Source of the DNA: Paludibacteraceae bacterium
GTDB lineage: Bacteria; Bacteroidota; Bacteroidia; Bacteroidales; Paludibacteraceae
Assembly (NCBI GenBank): GCA_947445425.1
Contig: CANFFA010000134.1
Span: forward strand, 1 to 6,709
Reading direction: 5' to 3'
Length of the DNA: 6,709 nucleotides
Numbering within the stretch: the first letter of the stretch is position 1; each line of letters starts with the position of its first letter. Shown piece by piece: positions 5,141-6,709 of this stretch. The notes below the pieces were generated by a model. It was not told the origin of the DNA, ran no database searches, and worked only from the letters and a program-made list of their open reading frames with translations. The translations under genes and the position numbers were made by a program.

Positions 5141-5171
5141 TTGACTTAACTAAACGACATTGATACTTTTA
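5141..5171 (+). promoter_or_regulatory. Candidate moeA promoter spanning the right end of element C
   Basis: TTG (5141-5143, in the context ATTGACTT) and TACTTTTA (5164-5171, one mismatch to TAnnTTTG) are separated by 20 bases, the spacing expected for Bacteroidota -33 and -7 boxes. Transcription would start around 5176-5180, giving a leader of about 10 bases before the moeA ATG at 5188. The -33 box lies in the 18-base segment present only in the right arm of element C, and the -7 box straddles the element's edge. This is supported by sequence pattern only. Confidence 0.45.
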
Positions 5172-5187
5172 TTTAGAAAACAATCTG

Positions 5188-6366
5188 ATGATAAATCTTG
5201 AAGAATCTAATTTGTTAATTGCTCAATTACCCAGCCTTTCAAAAACTGAGAAACTACCACTCAATGATTGTTTAGGTCGTGTGTTGGCGCAGGATGTATT
5301 GGCAGACATTCACCAGCCCTCTTTTGACAAATCGGCAATGGATGGATATGCTTGTAGACGTGAAGATTTAAATATGCCGTTACAAGTAATTGGTGTCATT
5401 GCGGCCGGTACTTTGGTTGAGGATGCTATAAAGCAAGGTGAATGTTATCGTATTTTTACAGGTGCCCCTGTTCCTCCAGGCGCAAACTGTGTGGTGATGC
5501 AGGAGGACACGGAATTAGATAGCGACGGTTTGATGATTTTTAAAGCTCAAAAAACCAATGACAACATTTGTAAATTAGGGGAGGATTGTAAAATAGGGGA
5601 GAAGGTACTAGAAATGGGTACTATAATCGGACCACAACATCTCGCTACTTTAGCAGGATATGGCCTAGTGATGCCAGAAGTTTTTTGTAAGGTGTCTGTT
5701 GCCCTTTTTTGTTCTGGTTCTGAATTAATCGAACCTTTATATCAACCTTCGGGTGCGATGATCAGAAATAGCAATGCTTCGCAATTGATGGGGCAAATGT
5801 TCGCCATAGGTGCTAGTCCGGACTATAAAGGTATTGTTCCTGACGACTTTGAACAGATTAGCCACGCTTTAAAATCTAATCTAGGGAAATATGATGTTAT
5901 AATTATTACCGGAGGAGCCTCGGTGGGAGATTTCGACTTTATACCGACCGTTTTGAAAACACTTGGCGCAGAAGTGATGATTTCTTCTCTAAACATTCAG
6001 CCGGGTAAACCAGTTTTGTTGGCAAAGATTGATCAAACCTATATTGTAGGATTATCAGGTAATCCAGTTTCTTCCTTTTTGCAGACAAAGCTATTGGTAG
6101 AACCAATGTTGTTGAAGTTGATGGGTGCGAATTGTTATTTACCCAAGATGATTAAAATTCCATTATTTGAAGATGTTTCAAGGAAAAAAGGGAATAGAAA
6201 ACTCTTTTTGCCAGCTAAAATAAATGAAATGGGTGAGGGGCAGACCTTGTCTTTTAATGGTTCAGCCCATCTTTTATCTTTAAATTCGGCAGATGGATTT
6301 ATTGTTTTGGATTCAGGTATTACGATGCTTAAAAAGCTTGATTTAGTGCCGATGTTGCTCATTTGA
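5188..6366 (+). CDS. moeA: Molybdopterin molybdenumtransferase MoeA
   Basis: This cytoplasmic enzyme inserts molybdate into adenylylated molybdopterin, the step before MobA acts. It is 392 aa (E. coli about 411). Motifs in order: FDKSAMDGYA (residues 46-55, with D52), TGAPVPPGANCVVMQEDTE (91-109), GEDCKIGEKVLEMGTIIGP (131-149), CSGSEL (175-180), the MPT-binding GGASVGDFDF (242-251; Ala where many homologues have Val), QPGKP (271-275), GLSGNPVSS (288-296) and the C-terminal domain ending in GSAHLLSLNSADGFIVL (358-374). All four family regions are present, so it should be functional. The ATG at 5188 precedes the conserved first helix and has no Shine-Dalgarno sequence. It is 669 bases from mobB, behind element C, and therefore probably a separate transcription unit. 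Confidence 0.94.
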   Translation: MINLEESNLLIAQLPSLSKTEKLPLNDCLGRVLAQDVLADIHQPSFDKSAMDGYACRREDLNMPLQVIGVIAAGTLVEDAIKQGECYRIFTGAPVPPGANCVVMQEDTELDSDGLMIFKAQKTNDNICKLGEDCKIGEKVLEMGTIIGPQHLATLAGYGLVMPEVFCKVSVALFCSGSELIEPLYQPSGAMIRNSNASQLMGQMFAIGASPDYKGIVPDDFEQISHALKSNLGKYDVIIITGGASVGDFDFIPTVLKTLGAEVMISSLNIQPGKPVLLAKIDQTYIVGLSGNPVSSFLQTKLLVEPMLLKLMGANCYLPKMIKIPLFEDVSRKKGNRKLFLPAKINEMGEGQTLSFNGSAHLLSLNSADGFIVLDSGITMLKKLDLVPMLLI

Positions 6367-6396
6367 AGCGTGCTAGTTTTCGACAATGTTTTAGAA

Positions 6397-6448
6397 CGCA
6401 AATTACGCAAATTAGCGCAAATGATTTCTGCCTATTATTTGCGTAATT
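6397..6448. repeat. CGCAAATTA nonamer array forming a hairpin after moeA
   Basis: CGCAAATTA occurs at 6397-6405 and 6406-6414, with a variant CGCAAATGA at 6416-6424. The arm AATTACGCAAAT (6401-6412) pairs perfectly over 12 bp with 6437-6448, leaving a 24-base loop. It begins 30 bases after the moeA stop and may act as a transcription terminator or mRNA 3' end, though no T-run follows. Its design resembles the octamer array in element A (direct units, then an inverted copy), with a different unit. Confidence 0.7.
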
Positions 6449-6465
6449 ACTTGATATGTTTAGTT

Positions 6466-6705
6466 TTAAGTAATGAGAATCATATAGTGTACTATTTTAG
6501 AAAGAAATGGTACGCCGATTTACACGGTCTTGACGGATTGAAAACGGATTAAAAAATATGCAAGCATTTTTGATTAGAGTGCATAATCAATTGACGTAGT
6601 CAATTATAGATCCGTTTTTTTATCCGCATTTACAGTGCAAATCCGCGTTCCATTTTTTTATTGACTAATCAAATAATACGACATTATTTATTTCTCATTA
6701 CTTAA
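6466..6705. mobile_element. 240-bp terminal-inverted-repeat element (element B), MITE-like
   Basis: The ends 6466-6479 (TTAAGTAATGAGAA) and 6692-6705 are a perfect 14-bp inverted repeat. The similarity continues without gaps to about 33 bases, including ATA-TGT--TATT on the left opposite AATGTCGTATTATTT on the right (6671-6685, minus strand). The right end aligns to the left end of element A. The interior carries copy 2 of the 149-bp module also found in element D. There is no coding capacity. Only four bases follow the element in the window, so I cannot tell whether it too abuts a gene or has a target duplication beyond the TTAA. Confidence 0.72.
6506..6654. repeat. 149-bp structured 'CGGATT' module, copy 2 (inside element B)
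   Basis: This is the same length as, and gap-free against, 4847-4995, at about 80% identity by manual count. The outer arms 6506-6521 and 6639-6654 match at 14 of 16. The most conserved parts are CGGATTGAAAACGGATTAAA (from 6534), ATGCAAGCATTTTTGAT and the hairpin AATTGAC-GTA-GTCAATT (6589-6605). The middle hairpin (6570-6590) keeps a 7-bp stem although its sequence has changed. Confidence 0.8.
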
Positions 6706-6709
6706 GTGA

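Larger units (their letters stand above)
4661..5165. mobile_element. Long inverted-repeat element with hairpin interior (element C), split by insertion D
   Basis: The ends 4661-4680 and 5146-5165 are a perfect 20-bp inverted repeat containing AATGTCGTTTAGTTAA. Directly inside, 4681-4724 and 5084-5127 match in inverted orientation at 40 of 44 positions, and one of the differences is a G-U-type change. The right arm has 18 extra bases (5128-5145) absent from the left. The arms contain small palindromes, and a central stem-loop (4757-4790) closes the structure. Without insertion D and one copy of its 9-bp duplication, the element would be about 243 bp and could fold almost end to end. No gene is inside. 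The right end lies 22 bases before moeA. Confidence 0.75.

Noticed and set aside
4661..5165. Element C considered as an integron attC site, a retron or a molybdenum-cofactor riboswitch
   Set aside because: There are no attC core sites or integrase, no reverse transcriptase, and the structure is a simple long inverted repeat carrying an unrelated insertion rather than a compact conserved aptamer.
6370..6552. 60-codon open frame after moeA
   Set aside because: It starts at a GTG and runs straight through the CGCAAATTA hairpin, the left end of element B and the 149-bp module. Its sequence is explained by the repeats and shows no protein family.

Overview
The window comes from an AT-rich bacterium, most likely a member of the Bacteroidota. 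Three things point there. A TAnnTTTG-type -7 box lies on the minus strand beside the left edge, and a similar one precedes moeA. Most starts lack a Shine-Dalgarno sequence. The intergenic DNA is full of small trinucleotide-loop palindromes and 'ACGCAAAG' or 'CGGATT' repeats of a kind common in that phylum. I cannot name a genus.

The genes form a plus-strand nitrite-assimilation and molybdenum-cofactor cluster: nirB (82-2571), nirD (3049-3396), mobA (3413-3964), a mobB-like NTPase gene (3964-4518) and moeA (5188-6366). NirB and NirD make the NADH-dependent, siroheme-containing, ammonia-forming nitrite reductase. MoeA inserts molybdenum into molybdopterin, MobA attaches GMP to give the bis-MGD-type cofactor, and MobB is an accessory nucleotide-binding protein. 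The usual user of that cofactor next to nirBD is an assimilatory nitrate reductase, which is not in this window. A minus-strand gene may begin at the left edge, but only six codons are visible.

Every gap longer than 100 bp holds structured repeat DNA. Between nirB and nirD, where the genes normally nearly touch, lie a 138-bp palindromic element (2598-2735) and a 225-bp terminal-inverted-repeat element, 'A' (2813-3037), which ends 11 bases before the nirD start codon. Between mobB and moeA lies a long inverted-repeat element, 'C' (4661-5165), ending 22 bases before moeA. Element C has been split by a 253-bp MITE-like insertion, 'D' (4798-5050), flanked by a 9-bp direct repeat. After moeA come a short hairpin repeat (6397-6448) and a 240-bp element, 'B' (6466-6705), at the right edge.

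A and B share long termini with a core AATGTCGTATTATTT, and the ends of C have a related core. D and B, whose termini differ, both carry the same 149-bp structured module at about 80% identity without gaps. The main result of the window is therefore this nested, modular family of non-coding inverted-repeat elements, two of which end almost on the start codons of nirD and moeA and may supply their promoters or leaders.
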